64,000 nt of DNA from Agrobacterium tumefaciens (GTDB lineage: Bacteria; Pseudomonadota; Alphaproteobacteria; Rhizobiales; Rhizobiaceae), in contig JAGIAH010000001.1 of NCBI GenBank assembly GCA_017744915.1, positions 620,001-684,000 of the forward strand, given 5' to 3'. Both the position numbers and the translations under genes were made by a program. The notes beneath the pieces are model-generated. The model was not told the origin of the DNA, ran no database searches, and saw only the letters and a list, made by a program, of their open reading frames with translations. Position 1 is the first letter of the stretch; every line of letters begins with the position of its first letter. This document shows, piece after piece, positions 52,869 to 61,669 of the stretch.

Positions 52869-53702
52869 TTAGTTGACGGTCGTCTTGATCCATTTCTGGG
52901 CAAGCCTGTCGATCGTCCCGTCGGCCTTTGCCGCGTCGATCGCCGTGTCGAACATCGACTTCAGTGCCGCGTCGTCCTTGCGCAGACCAACGCCGATGCC
53001 CTGGCCGAAGACGCCGCCGGTAAATGTCGGGCCGGCCAGCGTGTAGTCCTTGAATTCGGCTTTCCCGAGCGTTGCGCTCAAAGCCGTCTTCTGGGCAACG
53101 ACGGCGTCGATACGCCCGGACTGAAGGTCGAGATCGTGCTGTTCGGTCGTCTTGTATTCGCGGGTCGTCACCGCATCCTTCAGATATTTGTCGAGGAATG
53201 CGACGTTGGCGGTCGAGACCTGGGCTCCGACGCTGCTGCCCTTGATGGCATCGCGCACCGGCTTCAGGGCGGCATCGACGGCAGCGGCGTCGCCGTTCAG
53301 ATCGACGGTTGTGCCGGTTCCCGGCAGCTTTGCCAGCGGTCCATCCTTCTGCACCATGAAAGTCGCGGCAGTGGACGCATAGGGCTTGCTGAAGGAAATA
53401 ACTTCGAGGCGCTTCGGCGTGACGATCATCGACGCCATGATCGCGTCGAACTTCTTGGCGTTGAGCGACGGGATCAATCCATCCCAGTCCTGGGCAACGA
53501 TGGTGCACTTGACCTTCATTTTGGCGCAGAGGTCGTTGGCGAGATCAACTTCGAAGCCGGCCAGCTTGCCGTCAGGCCCGGTGAAGTTCCATGGCTCGTA
53601 AGCACCTTCCGTCGCGATGGTGATTTCTTTGGGTGCCGACTGTGCATGGGCGCCGGTTGCTGCAAGCAGCATCGCGGCAGAGATGAGTTTCATTTTTTTC
53701 AT
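52869..53702 (-). CDS. Polar amino-acid/opine-type ABC substrate-binding protein
   Basis: 277 residues from ATG 53702, chosen because AAAGGGGA lies 6 bases upstream; an ATG at 53708 abuts that site and one at 53765 overlaps the speB-like gene. Signal peptide LISAAMLLAATGAHA. Family-3 binding protein: TIATEGAYEPWNFTGPDGKLAGFEVDL-type N-terminus (as in HisJ, OccT and NocT) and DWDGLIPSLNAKKFDAIMASM. Its permeases and ATPase are on the other strand at 55759-58006, beyond the regulator. Confidence 0.88.
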   Translation of the reverse strand: MKKMKLISAAMLLAATGAHAQSAPKEITIATEGAYEPWNFTGPDGKLAGFEVDLANDLCAKMKVKCTIVAQDWDGLIPSLNAKKFDAIMASMIVTPKRLEVISFSKPYASTAATFMVQKDGPLAKLPGTGTTVDLNGDAAAVDAALKPVRDAIKGSSVGAQVSTANVAFLDKYLKDAVTTREYKTTEQHDLDLQSGRIDAVVAQKTALSATLGKAEFKDYTLAGPTFTGGVFGQGIGVGLRKDDAALKSMFDTAIDAAKADGTIDRLAQKWIKTTVN

Positions 53703-53757
53703 TATCATTCCCCTTTGTTGGCCTCGCATCGATGCTCGGCGGTTGAATTTCAAATGT

Positions 53758-54819
53758 TCAGGCATTTCTCCCTGGTACTTTTCTGATTGTGAAAGCCTCC
53801 GCCGTCAGGCAAAGCAGTTCGAACAGGACCTGTGCGGCAACCTGCGCGGTGTTCGTCGAGGGATCGTATTGCGGCGCTATCTCGACCACATCGCCGCCGA
53901 CAATATCGAGACCCTTGAGACCGCGAAGAATTCCGAGCGCCTGCGCAGAGGTGAGGCCACCCACCTCCGGCGTTCCGGTTCCCGGCGCAAACGCCGGATC
54001 GAGCGAATCCACATCGAAGCTGACGTAAGTGGGGCCGTCACCGGCGATTTCACGCGCTTTGGCGATCACCGCCTTCAGCCCCATTTCATCCACTTCTTCG
54101 GCATGGATGACTGTCATTCCGGAAGCGTAGGAAAACTCCCAGAGATATTCGGAGTTGCCGCGAATGCCGATCTGGATCGTCCGTCGCGGATCGAGAACGC
54201 CGTCCAGCACGGCCTGACGGAACGGGCCGCCATGGTGGAATTTGCACCCTTCGAAGGAGCCGCCCGTATCGCAATGGGCGTCAATATGGATCATGCCGAC
54301 CGGCCTGCCGCGCCCGATGGCGCGCAAAATCGGCAACCCCATAGAATGATCGCCGCCGACGGACAGTGGCACCACCCCGGCAGCAACGATCGAACCTATG
54401 AAGTGCTCGATATCTTCATGTGATGCGGCAAGATCGAAACGGCTGCGGAACGGCACATCGCCAACATCGGCAACACGGACATGGGCCGTCGGCACCGCCT
54501 TCAGAACATGTTCGTAGGGACCGACGCGCTCGACATTGCGGACCGCTCTTGGCCCGAACCGCGCACCTGGACGGTTGGTGACACCGAGGTCCATCGGCAC
54601 ACCCAGAAGCGCCACATCCAGCCCTTCGAATGAAGGCGCGAGATCCGGACGATAGGGCGCGCGCAGCAGCGACGGCAACCCGCAATAGGGTGCCTGCCGG
54701 CTATCGCCCTCACCAAAAACGAGCTTGGCCACCTGCGCGAATTCAGGATCGAAGACATCCCCGCCGGATGCTTTGCCGAAGCGGGCGCGAAGCGCGTCCA
54801 TGTCCAGAATTTCCGTCAT
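53758..54819 (-). CDS. Agmatinase/guanidinobutyrase family ureohydrolase
   Basis: 353 residues. The dimanganese-site motifs of the arginase superfamily are all present: SVGGDHSMGLP, MIHIDAHCDTGG and SFDVDSLDPAFAPGTGTPE. These enzymes remove urea from a guanidino compound. With gabT and gabD in the same run, 4-guanidinobutyrate (giving GABA directly) or agmatine (giving putrescine) are the likely substrates. First gene of the left arm, divergent from the GntR gene; promoter region holds TGTATACA-type dyads. Confidence 0.85.
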   Translation of the reverse strand: MTEILDMDALRARFGKASGGDVFDPEFAQVAKLVFGEGDSRQAPYCGLPSLLRAPYRPDLAPSFEGLDVALLGVPMDLGVTNRPGARFGPRAVRNVERVGPYEHVLKAVPTAHVRVADVGDVPFRSRFDLAASHEDIEHFIGSIVAAGVVPLSVGGDHSMGLPILRAIGRGRPVGMIHIDAHCDTGGSFEGCKFHHGGPFRQAVLDGVLDPRRTIQIGIRGNSEYLWEFSYASGMTVIHAEEVDEMGLKAVIAKAREIAGDGPTYVSFDVDSLDPAFAPGTGTPEVGGLTSAQALGILRGLKGLDIVGGDVVEIAPQYDPSTNTAQVAAQVLFELLCLTAEAFTIRKVPGRNA

Positions 54820-54914
54820 TTACCCTCCCGAAACTCGTCTTTCAGCATCCGAACGAGCGCCGCAACTTTCATCTCTCAAGACCGAGAAAAGATGATTGAT
54901 TGATGTGCTCAATG

Positions 54915-54937
54915 TTGTATACATATTTGTACATCAA
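54915..54937. promoter_or_regulatory. Candidate GntR operator in the divergent region
   Basis: TTGTATACAT with palindromic core TGTATACA (54916-54923), and a second TGTACA (54928-54933) one helical turn on, between the divergent ureohydrolase and GntR genes. AT-rich and dyad-symmetric, as FCD-type GntR sites often are. Confidence 0.45.
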
Positions 54938-55032
54938 TTTGGATGCAAGCTCGAAATTTGAACCGGCCTTGCCGAAACGAACCAGAGCAAGCGACGGAAA
55001 GCTTCGCCAGTGGCGAGAGAAATGAGGCGACG

Positions 55033-55737
55033 GTGTCCGCAAAAGTTAACGAGCCCAAAGTTTCGCTGCGGGAAGCGACATATAGCCAGTTGAAGGATCT
55101 GATCCTCAACGGGCAGCTTCGCCCATCGGAGCGCCTTTCGGAAAACACGCTCGCCAAACGTTTCGGCGTGAGCCGGACCCCCCTTCGCGAGGCACTGATG
55201 AAGCTGGAAGAAGAAGGCCTGATCACCGGCCAGCGCAATCTCGGCTATACCGTCGCGGATCTCGATATAACCGGCTTCTGCAACCTTCTCGTCGTGCGCG
55301 AGGCAATTGACGTGTGTGCGGCGAAACTGGCCTGCGAGAAGGCAACCGACGAGGATCTGGACCGCCTGCGGGACGTCATCGACCAGATGGTGGCGCTGAA
55401 GGATACCGACACCATGGCGCCCTCGGCAGCGGCGGAGAACCTTCACCTCGGCCTCCACATCCACCGTGTCATTGCCGAGGCAACGAAGAACGAAGCGCTC
55501 GTCCGGGTAACGGACCAGATTTACCAGCAACTTCGGCTGGCGCTGTGGCTCGAAGTTCTCTGGGTGGATCTCGAACATACCGACCTCGACGAGCACCGGG
55601 CAATTGCGGACGCCATTATCGCCCGTGACCCGGAAGCGGCCGCCAAGGCGGCCAGCGCGCACATACAAAGCTCCCTCAAGAACATGTCGAAGCTTGAGAG
55701 GATATGGCAGCACCGGCGACTATCCGGGCTGGCCTGA
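55033..55737 (+). CDS. GntR-family (FCD) regulator of the amine/guanidino module
   Basis: 234 residues from GTG 55033, with GAGG 5 bases upstream; ATG 54943 is in frame but has no ribosome site and lies next to the likely operator. The winged helix has recognition segment TLAKRFGVSRTPLREALMKLEEEGL at about residues 35-60, then an FCD domain with helices DEHRAIADAIIARDPEAAA. It is 21 bases upstream of the permease genes and divergent from the ureohydrolase run, so it probably controls both arms. Confidence 0.82.
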   Translation: MSAKVNEPKVSLREATYSQLKDLILNGQLRPSERLSENTLAKRFGVSRTPLREALMKLEEEGLITGQRNLGYTVADLDITGFCNLLVVREAIDVCAAKLACEKATDEDLDRLRDVIDQMVALKDTDTMAPSAAAENLHLGLHIHRVIAEATKNEALVRVTDQIYQQLRLALWLEVLWVDLEHTDLDEHRAIADAIIARDPEAAAKAASAHIQSSLKNMSKLERIWQHRRLSGLA

Positions 55738-55758
55738 ATTATAAAAAAAGGGGAACCA

Positions 55759-56484
55759 ATGGATGCAATCAAAAACTATGTCGCGCTTGTCGGCTTCGGA
55801 CAGGGAGGATGGGGCGGCCTTCTGGCCTCGGCAATGATGGTGACGATCGCCGTATCCGTGTGCGGTTTTCTAACCGGATCGGTGCTCGGCACGATCGTTG
55901 CCGGCATGAAGCTCTCATCGATCGCCCCGCTGCGCTGGATCGGCGGCTGTTATACGACCGTGCTGCGTGGCGTGCCCGATCTTCTCGTGGTCTATCTCTT
56001 CTATTTCGGCGGCGGTGCGCTGCTCAGCTACATCGGCGCCTTTGCCGGCTATGATGGTTACATCGGCATGCCGGCCTTCCTCACGGGAACGATTGCCCTC
56101 GGCATTGTCTCGGCAGCCTATCAGGCAGAAGTCCTGCGCGGCGCCTATCGCGCGGTTTCACGTGGAGAACTCGAAGCGGCGGATTCGGTCGGCATGCGGC
56201 CATGGCGGAAATTTCGCCGCATCGTTGTTCCGCTCGTGCTGCGTTACGCCACACCCGGGCTTGGCAACACCTGGCAACTGGTGCTGAAGGAATCGGCGCT
56301 GATATCCGTCACAGGCCTCGTTGAAATCCTGCGTCAATCGCAGATAGCCGCCGGTTCGACACGCAAACCATTCGAATTCTACCTCACGGCACTTGTCCTT
56401 TATCTGGTGATCACCTGGGTCTCCTCGATCCTGTTCGGGCGATTGGAAAACCGGACCATGCGCGGCTTCAGGAGGGCAATCTGA
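55759..56484 (+). CDS. Polar amino-acid/opine-type ABC permease (HisQ/OccQ-like)
   Basis: 241 residues with AAGGGGAA upstream. About five membrane segments and the EAA-loop region RGELEAADSVGMRPWRKFRR. It has the two-permease arrangement of HisQM, OccQM and NocQM systems. The stop codon shares its last base with the next start, so the two permeases are translationally coupled. Confidence 0.9.
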   Translation: MDAIKNYVALVGFGQGGWGGLLASAMMVTIAVSVCGFLTGSVLGTIVAGMKLSSIAPLRWIGGCYTTVLRGVPDLLVVYLFYFGGGALLSYIGAFAGYDGYIGMPAFLTGTIALGIVSAAYQAEVLRGAYRAVSRGELEAADSVGMRPWRKFRRIVVPLVLRYATPGLGNTWQLVLKESALISVTGLVEILRQSQIAAGSTRKPFEFYLTALVLYLVITWVSSILFGRLENRTMRGFRRAI

Positions 56485-57188
56485 TGGAAATCACCTTCCT
56501 TCTGGAAACCTTCGAGACACTTATCAAGGGATTGCCGCTGACTTTGAGCATGGCGGCGATTTCGATATCGGCGGGAACGCTGCTCGCAACAGGCCTCGCT
56601 GTCCTTGCCGTTTCCGGTGGCGTGGCCGGCAAGAAATTCGCCAGCGCCTATGTGTTCGTGTTCCGCGGCTCGCCTCTTCTGGTGCAGATATTCCTCATCT
56701 ATTATGGGTTGGGACAGTTTCGCCCGACGTTACAGGCATGGGGCCTCTGGACGATCCTGCGCGAACCCTATTGGTGCGCGGTCATTGCGCTGACGCTCAA
56801 CACGACGGCCTATTCCGGCGAGATTTTCCGCGGTGCGTTGCAATCGGTTCCGGCACAGCAGGTGGAAGCGGCACGCGCCTGCGGAATGTCCGGCCTCCTG
56901 CTTTTCAGGCGCATCATCTTCCCGATTGCCTTCCGGCAGGCACTGCCCGGTTACGGCAACGAGATCGTCCTCATGGTCAAGGCGACGGCACTCGCCTCTG
57001 TTATCACGATCATGGAGGTAACGGGACTGGCCGGAAAGCTGATTGCCGACAGCTTCAGGGCCTTTGAAGTGTTCTGCGTCGCTGGTGCGATCTATCTGGC
57101 AATCAACCTGATACTCACGCGCATCGTCGCAATTGTCGAATACGGACTTTCACCGCACCTGCGTCTGCAACCGGCGCAAGCCGCATGA
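56484..57188 (+). CDS. Polar amino-acid/opine-type ABC permease (HisM/OccM-like)
   Basis: 234 residues. Five membrane segments; [19 protein letters not shown] and the EAA loop [19 protein letters not shown] are characteristic. Forms the heterodimeric channel with the preceding protein. Confidence 0.9.
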   Translation: MEITFLLETFETLIKGLPLTLSMAAISISAGTLLATGLAVLAVSGGVAGKKFASAYVFVFRGSPLLVQIFLIYYGLGQFRPTLQAWGLWTILREPYWCAVIALTLNTTAYSGEIFRGALQSVPAQQVEAARACGMSGLLLFRRIIFPIAFRQALPGYGNEIVLMVKATALASVITIMEVTGLAGKLIADSFRAFEVFCVAGAIYLAINLILTRIVAIVEYGLSPHLRLQPAQAA

Positions 57189-57199
57189 AGGAGGGAATA

Positions 57200-58006
57200 A
57201 TGTCCAGCACAAAGCTGAACCCCGTCGCCGTCGAAGAAAAGAATGTGGCCGCTGTCTCGGTGCGCAATCTCCACAAGTCGTTTGGCCCGGTCGAAGTCCT
57301 CAAGGGTATCAATCTCGAAGCGTGGGAAGGAGACGTGATCTCCATTCTCGGTTCGTCCGGTTCCGGAAAATCGACCATGCTTCGCTGCGTGAACATGCTT
57401 GAGACGCCCGACAGCGGCGATATCACCATCGCCGGTGAAACCATCAGAATGAAAAAGCGCGGCAACAAGGCGGTGCCCGCGGACAGACGGCAGGTGGACC
57501 GTATCAGGCAACATGTCAGCATGGTTTTCCAGAGCTTCAATCTCTGGTCACACATGACCATTCTGGAAAACGTGATCGAGGCGCCGATCCACGTGCAGGG
57601 CCGTGACCGCGGCGAATGTATCGCGGAAGCGGAAGCCCTGCTCGAAAGGGTGGGGATTGCCGACAAGCGGCATGCCTATCCCGGCCATCTCTCCGGCGGC
57701 CAACAGCAGCGCGCTGCAATCGCCCGTGCGCTCGCCCAGCGGCCAAGGGTGATGCTGTTCGATGAGCCGACATCGGCGCTCGATCCCGAACTCGTCGGCG
57801 AAGTCCTGAAAGTCATGCGCTCACTCGCTGAAGAAGGACGGACCATGTTGGTGGTGACGCACGAAATGGCTTTCGCACGCGAGGTTTCCAACAAGGTCGT
57901 TTTCCTCCACAAGGGGCAAATCGAGGAAGAAGGCGAACCCGCGCAGATGTTTGCATCTCCGACGTCCGCACGGTTCAGTCAATTCCTGGCAACGGAACGA
58001 CTTTAA
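57200..58006 (+). CDS. Polar amino-acid/opine-type ABC ATPase (HisP/OccP-like)
   Basis: 268 residues from ATG 57200, with AAGGAGGG upstream (an ATG at 57185 overlaps the permease stop). Walker [12 protein letters not shown]-loop in [13 protein letters not shown], signature [15 protein letters not shown], Walker [14 protein letters not shown]. The SFNLWSHM stretch is the one seen in HisP and the opine ATPases. It powers uptake by the two permeases and the binding protein encoded at 52869-53702. Confidence 0.92.
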   Translation: MSSTKLNPVAVEEKNVAAVSVRNLHKSFGPVEVLKGINLEAWEGDVISILGSSGSGKSTMLRCVNMLETPDSGDITIAGETIRMKKRGNKAVPADRRQVDRIRQHVSMVFQSFNLWSHMTILENVIEAPIHVQGRDRGECIAEAEALLERVGIADKRHAYPGHLSGGQQQRAAIARALAQRPRVMLFDEPTSALDPELVGEVLKVMRSLAEEGRTMLVVTHEMAFAREVSNKVVFLHKGQIEEEGEPAQMFASPTSARFSQFLATERL

Positions 58007-58031
58007 CGAGTAGACCGACTGCTCACCACAC

Positions 58032-58071
58032 CACTCTCGACCTGCCTCGCTGCGCTACAATATCGAGAGTG
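58032..58071. terminator. Inverted repeat between convergent operons
   Basis: CACTCTCGA (58032-58040) and TCGAGAGTG (58063-58071) are perfect 9-bp arms with a 22-base loop in the 103-base gap between convergent genes. No T run. A terminator role is plausible from position. Confidence 0.4.
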
Positions 58072-58109
58072 ACGGCAGATGGAGAGACAGCCTGGTAATG
58101 AGGCCCGAG

Positions 58110-58949
58110 CTAGGCACCCGCGATCATATCGGCGAGACACTTGCCGAGCACCGAAGTTGGGTCGCCGAGTTCGAGCACGACGCTCATGTGGTTGCGGTGG
58201 GGCACATCCATGATCCTTGCAGACTGGCTTTGGTCCCGCAGCATCGTGTGAAGGCTGGCGGCCTGATCGAGGAAGGGTGATGTTTCATCGGCCCCGAATG
58301 CGATGAGCCGCATCGGGCATTCGACTGGAATCGCAGACAACGGCGACCATGCCTCCGCCTCCGCAGGCGTCATCCTCGCCTCGTCGCGCAGGAAACTGTC
58401 GGGTATTCCCGAGAGGTCGTAGATGCCGCTGAGCAGGAGAAGACCCTGCAAGGCCGGCAACGGTGCCGTTTCCACCTCCCTCGGGCCTCTCGCCGCCAGG
58501 AACGAGGCGAGATGCGCACCCGCGGAATGGCCGCTGACGGTGAGGCGTCGGGGATCGGCGCCGAAATCGCCGGCGTGCCGCTGCAGCCAGGAAACACCCC
58601 GTCGCACCTGATCGACCAGCACCTGGAGCCGCGCGCCGGGCATGAGGTCGTATTCGATCAGCGCCGCAACGCCGCCGGCAGCAAGAATGGGCGCTGCCAC
58701 AAAGCGATAGTTTTCCTTTTCGCCCGAACGCCAGTACCCGCCGTGGACAAAGACGTGCAGAGGTGCTTTGGCGCTCGGCCGCTCCGGCAGGATGATGTCA
58801 ATAACCTCCCGGCTGCCGGGACCATATCGTATGTCGGCCCGCACCTCCGCCCTGGCCGAAAGCTCCCGGCTGCGCGCCGCGAATTCGGCCGCAATTGCGT
58901 CAAAGTCAGGTACGAAGTCACGAATCCGGTAGAGGTCCTGTGGCGTCAT
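58110..58949 (-). CDS. Alpha/beta hydrolase (esterase/formamidase-like)
   Basis: 279 residues from ATG 58949; a much longer frame runs upstream but overlaps the dehydrogenase gene and has no protein character. Oxyanion motif HGGYWRSGEKENYRF, nucleophile Ser in SGHSAGAHLAS and a histidine in VPHRNHMSV fit the carboxylesterase/kynurenine-formamidase-like branch. Last gene of a four-gene operon, 17 bases after the semialdehyde dehydrogenase. It could release a hydroxy acid from an ester or lactone; substrate unknown. Confidence 0.8.
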   Translation of the reverse strand: MTPQDLYRIRDFVPDFDAIAAEFAARSRELSARAEVRADIRYGPGSREVIDIILPERPSAKAPLHVFVHGGYWRSGEKENYRFVAAPILAAGGVAALIEYDLMPGARLQVLVDQVRRGVSWLQRHAGDFGADPRRLTVSGHSAGAHLASFLAARGPREVETAPLPALQGLLLLSGIYDLSGIPDSFLRDEARMTPAEAEAWSPLSAIPVECPMRLIAFGADETSPFLDQAASLHTMLRDQSQSARIMDVPHRNHMSVVLELGDPTSVLGKCLADMIAGA

Positions 58950-58966
58950 CGTCTGTTCCTGCACGA

Positions 58967-60430
58967 TCAATAATCCACTGCGTAATACTTTGCCTCCATG
59001 AATTCCAGTATGCCGGTAACGCCGCCTTCCCGGCCAAGGCCGCTCTGCTTGACACCGCCAAAGGGTGCCGCCGGGTCCGACATCAGGCCTCTGTTGATGC
59101 CGAGCATACCGGTTTCGAGGCGCTTGCCCACCACCAAAGCACGTTTCAGGTCGCGGCTGTAGATATAGGCGGCAAGACCATATTCGGTATTGTTCGCCAG
59201 ACGAACGGCATCGTCCTCGCTCTCGAATTTGTAGACCGGCGCGACGGGGCCGAAGATTTCCTCGCGGGCGATTGCGGCATCCGTCGGAACGTTTTCGAGC
59301 ACGGTCGGCGGATAGAAATAGCCGTTTTCCGCAAGCGGTTTGCCGCCGGTCGTCGCACGCGCGCCCAATGCGATCGCGTCCGTCACGAGTCTGTCGATCT
59401 TGCGCACCGCATTGGTGGTAATCATCGGGCCACATTGTGTGGCCGGATCGTAGCCCGGACCGATCTTGAGCGCCGACATGCGGGCCGTCAGACCGGCAAC
59501 GAAGGCATCATGTATGCCCGCCTGAACATAGAAGCGGTTGGCCGCAGTGCAGGCCTCGCCGGCATTGCGCATCTTGGCAATCATCGCACCGTCAAGAGCG
59601 GCTTCCAGATCGGCATCATCGAAAACGAGGAAAGGTGCGTTGCCGCCAAGTTCCATCGAACAACTGACCACCGATTTGGCGGCTTCAGCGAGAAGCGTGC
59701 GACCGACACCGGTCGAGCCGGTGAAGGAGAGTTTACGCACACGCGGATCGGCGAGCATGGCATTCGTCACCCCGCTCGGATTGCTGGTGGTCAGCACGTT
59801 GACGACGCCGGCCGGCACACCTGCCTCCTCGCCAAGCCGGGCCATGGCATAGGCCGTCAACGGCGTCTCGGAGGCGGGTTTCAGGATCACCGTGCAGCCT
59901 GCCGCAAGTGCCGGGCCGATCTTGCGGGTCGCCATGGCGGCCGGAAAATTCCATGGCGTAATCAGGACGGCGATCCCAATCGGCTCGTGGTCGACGAGGA
60001 TATGGTGCGAACCGGAAGGGGTGCGGCGGAATTCGCCTGGAATGCGCGTTGCCTCTTCCGCATACCAGCGGAAAAATTCGGCGGCATAGGCCACTTCGCC
60101 GCGTGCATCGGGCAGCGCCTTGCCGTTTTCCAGCGCAATGAGCGTGGCGAGTTCCTCGGCGTGCTGCGTCATCAGCTGGAACCAGCGGCGCAGGATTTCC
60201 GAGCGCTGCCGGGCCGGGGTGGCACGCCATGCGGTGGCCGCCGCCTCCGCCGCATCAACGGCGCGCATGGCGTCTTCGACGGAGGCATCCGCCACTTCAG
60301 CGAGCCTGTTGCCCGTCGATGGATCCATCACGGCTATTCCGCCGCCCTTGTGCCATTTGCCCCCGATATAAAGGCCCTCGGCGTGAAGGGCGGGATCGGC
60401 ATAACCGGTGATCTTGGTGTGGAACGTCAT
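58967..60430 (-). CDS. NAD(P)-dependent semialdehyde dehydrogenase (GabD-like paralogue)
   Basis: 487 residues, AAGGAT 8 bases upstream. Aldehyde dehydrogenase with ITPWNFPAAMATRKIGPAL, catalytic Glu in MELGGNAPF and catalytic Cys in GEACTAANR. It is a clear paralogue of the window's gabD but distinct over most of its length. Sitting between an iron alcohol dehydrogenase and a hydrolase, it likely oxidises the aldehyde made by that alcohol dehydrogenase; succinate semialdehyde is one option. Confidence 0.85.
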   Translation of the reverse strand: MTFHTKITGYADPALHAEGLYIGGKWHKGGGIAVMDPSTGNRLAEVADASVEDAMRAVDAAEAAATAWRATPARQRSEILRRWFQLMTQHAEELATLIALENGKALPDARGEVAYAAEFFRWYAEEATRIPGEFRRTPSGSHHILVDHEPIGIAVLITPWNFPAAMATRKIGPALAAGCTVILKPASETPLTAYAMARLGEEAGVPAGVVNVLTTSNPSGVTNAMLADPRVRKLSFTGSTGVGRTLLAEAAKSVVSCSMELGGNAPFLVFDDADLEAALDGAMIAKMRNAGEACTAANRFYVQAGIHDAFVAGLTARMSALKIGPGYDPATQCGPMITTNAVRKIDRLVTDAIALGARATTGGKPLAENGYFYPPTVLENVPTDAAIAREEIFGPVAPVYKFESEDDAVRLANNTEYGLAAYIYSRDLKRALVVGKRLETGMLGINRGLMSDPAAPFGGVKQSGLGREGGVTGILEFMEAKYYAVDY

Positions 60431-60449
60431 GGCGGAGATCCTTGTTGAT

Positions 60450-61649
60450 TCAGTTCAGGCGTGACCGGTCGCCATTATAGGCGGCGGCGACGAGGGTGTG
60501 CATTTCTTGCGGGTTCAGGGGCCGTGGATTGTTCTGTATCAGACGGGTGATGCCGATACTTTGTTCCGCCACCCAGCCGATCCGGCTCTCCTCAAGACCG
60601 AGCTCGCAGAGCGTCGACGGAATGCCGATCCGCGCAAACAGCGACAGGAGTTCGGGGATGACGTCATCCGGCCCATCGAGACCGGCGGCCTGCGCTATCC
60701 TCGCAAGCTCGGTTCGGATGACCGGCGCGTTCCAGGTCATGACATAGGGCATGAGGCAGGCGACGCCGAGGCCGTGGGCTGTATGGGTAAGCGCCCCGAC
60801 AGGATACTGGATGGCGTGGGCAGCGGCGGTTCCCGCCACGCCGAAGGCAAGCCCCGCAAGCGTCGCGCCCAGCATCACCTTTTCACGCGCTGTCTGATCA
60901 GCGCCATTCCGGCAGGCGGCTTCAAGGCCCTGCCACAGCAATGTTATGGCACTGAGCGCGAAGTGATCCGACATTTCGTTCTTGCCGACGAAAACGCGCT
61001 GCTGCGCGATGCCCGGAAAGGGGTCGCGCCGGATCGCCGTGAAGGCTTCGATCGCATGTGTCAGCGCGTCGGCACCGGCAATTGCCGTCAGTCCCGGCGG
61101 ACAGGACAGGGTGAGTTCCGGGTCGCAGATGGAGACGGTCGGGATCAGATGGGGGCTCGAAATACCGACCTTCAGGCTGCGCTCGACATCGGAAAGCACG
61201 GCGACGGGTGTCACCTCCGAGCCTGTGCCGGCGGTGGTGGGAATGGCGATCAACGGCATCACGGCCCCCGGCACGGTGTGCTCGCCATAATAGTCCTGCG
61301 GCCTGCCGCCATGGGTGAGAAGCAGAGCCAGGCATTTTGCCATGTCCAGGCATGACCCGCCGCCGATGCCGATAACGAGATCGGGTGCAAAGCTGCGGGC
61401 ACGCGCGGCGCTGCTTGCGGCGGAATCGACGGGAACGTCCGGAAGGGTGGAGCTGTCGACCAGGATTGCAAGACCGGCATCTTCAAGCTGCCGCACAAGC
61501 AGGAGGAAATCGTCATCCGTCGCGAGGCGTGTATCCGTGACGATCAGCGCCCGCTTACCGAGCCTCACGGCGATGCTGCCGAGGGCATGCCGCTGCCCGG
61601 CGCCGAAAAGCAGTTCGCGCGGCGCCCTCAATGTGCCGAAAAGGTTCAT
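60450..61649 (-). CDS. Iron-containing alcohol dehydrogenase
   Basis: 399 residues from ATG 61649 with GGAGG about 9 bases upstream; the frame extends to 61733 but overlaps the previous gene. NAD-binding GIGGGSCLDMAK, TTAGTGSEVTPVAV, and metal ligands in GADALTHAIEA and ALTHTAHGLGVA. Family members include gamma-hydroxybutyrate dehydrogenase (BlcB/AttL type), lactaldehyde reductase and maleylacetate reductase. Followed 19 bases later by the semialdehyde dehydrogenase, so alcohol to aldehyde to acid is the likely order. Confidence 0.87.
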   Translation of the reverse strand: MNLFGTLRAPRELLFGAGQRHALGSIAVRLGKRALIVTDTRLATDDDFLLLVRQLEDAGLAILVDSSTLPDVPVDSAASSAARARSFAPDLVIGIGGGSCLDMAKCLALLLTHGGRPQDYYGEHTVPGAVMPLIAIPTTAGTGSEVTPVAVLSDVERSLKVGISSPHLIPTVSICDPELTLSCPPGLTAIAGADALTHAIEAFTAIRRDPFPGIAQQRVFVGKNEMSDHFALSAITLLWQGLEAACRNGADQTAREKVMLGATLAGLAFGVAGTAAAHAIQYPVGALTHTAHGLGVACLMPYVMTWNAPVIRTELARIAQAAGLDGPDDVIPELLSLFARIGIPSTLCELGLEESRIGWVAEQSIGITRLIQNNPRPLNPQEMHTLVAAAYNGDRSRLN

Positions 61650-61669
61650 TCCGTGTCTCCTCCGATAAT

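Noticed and set aside
54943-55032. ATG 54943 as start of the GntR gene
   Set aside because: No ribosome site, and it sits against the likely operator. GTG 55033 has GAGG at correct spacing and begins just before the winged-helix domain.
58950-59435. Upstream extension of the alpha/beta hydrolase frame
   Set aside because: The extra 162 codons overlap the semialdehyde dehydrogenase gene on the same strand and have shadow-like composition. ATG 58949 has a ribosome site and begins the hydrolase fold, so this is not a fusion protein.
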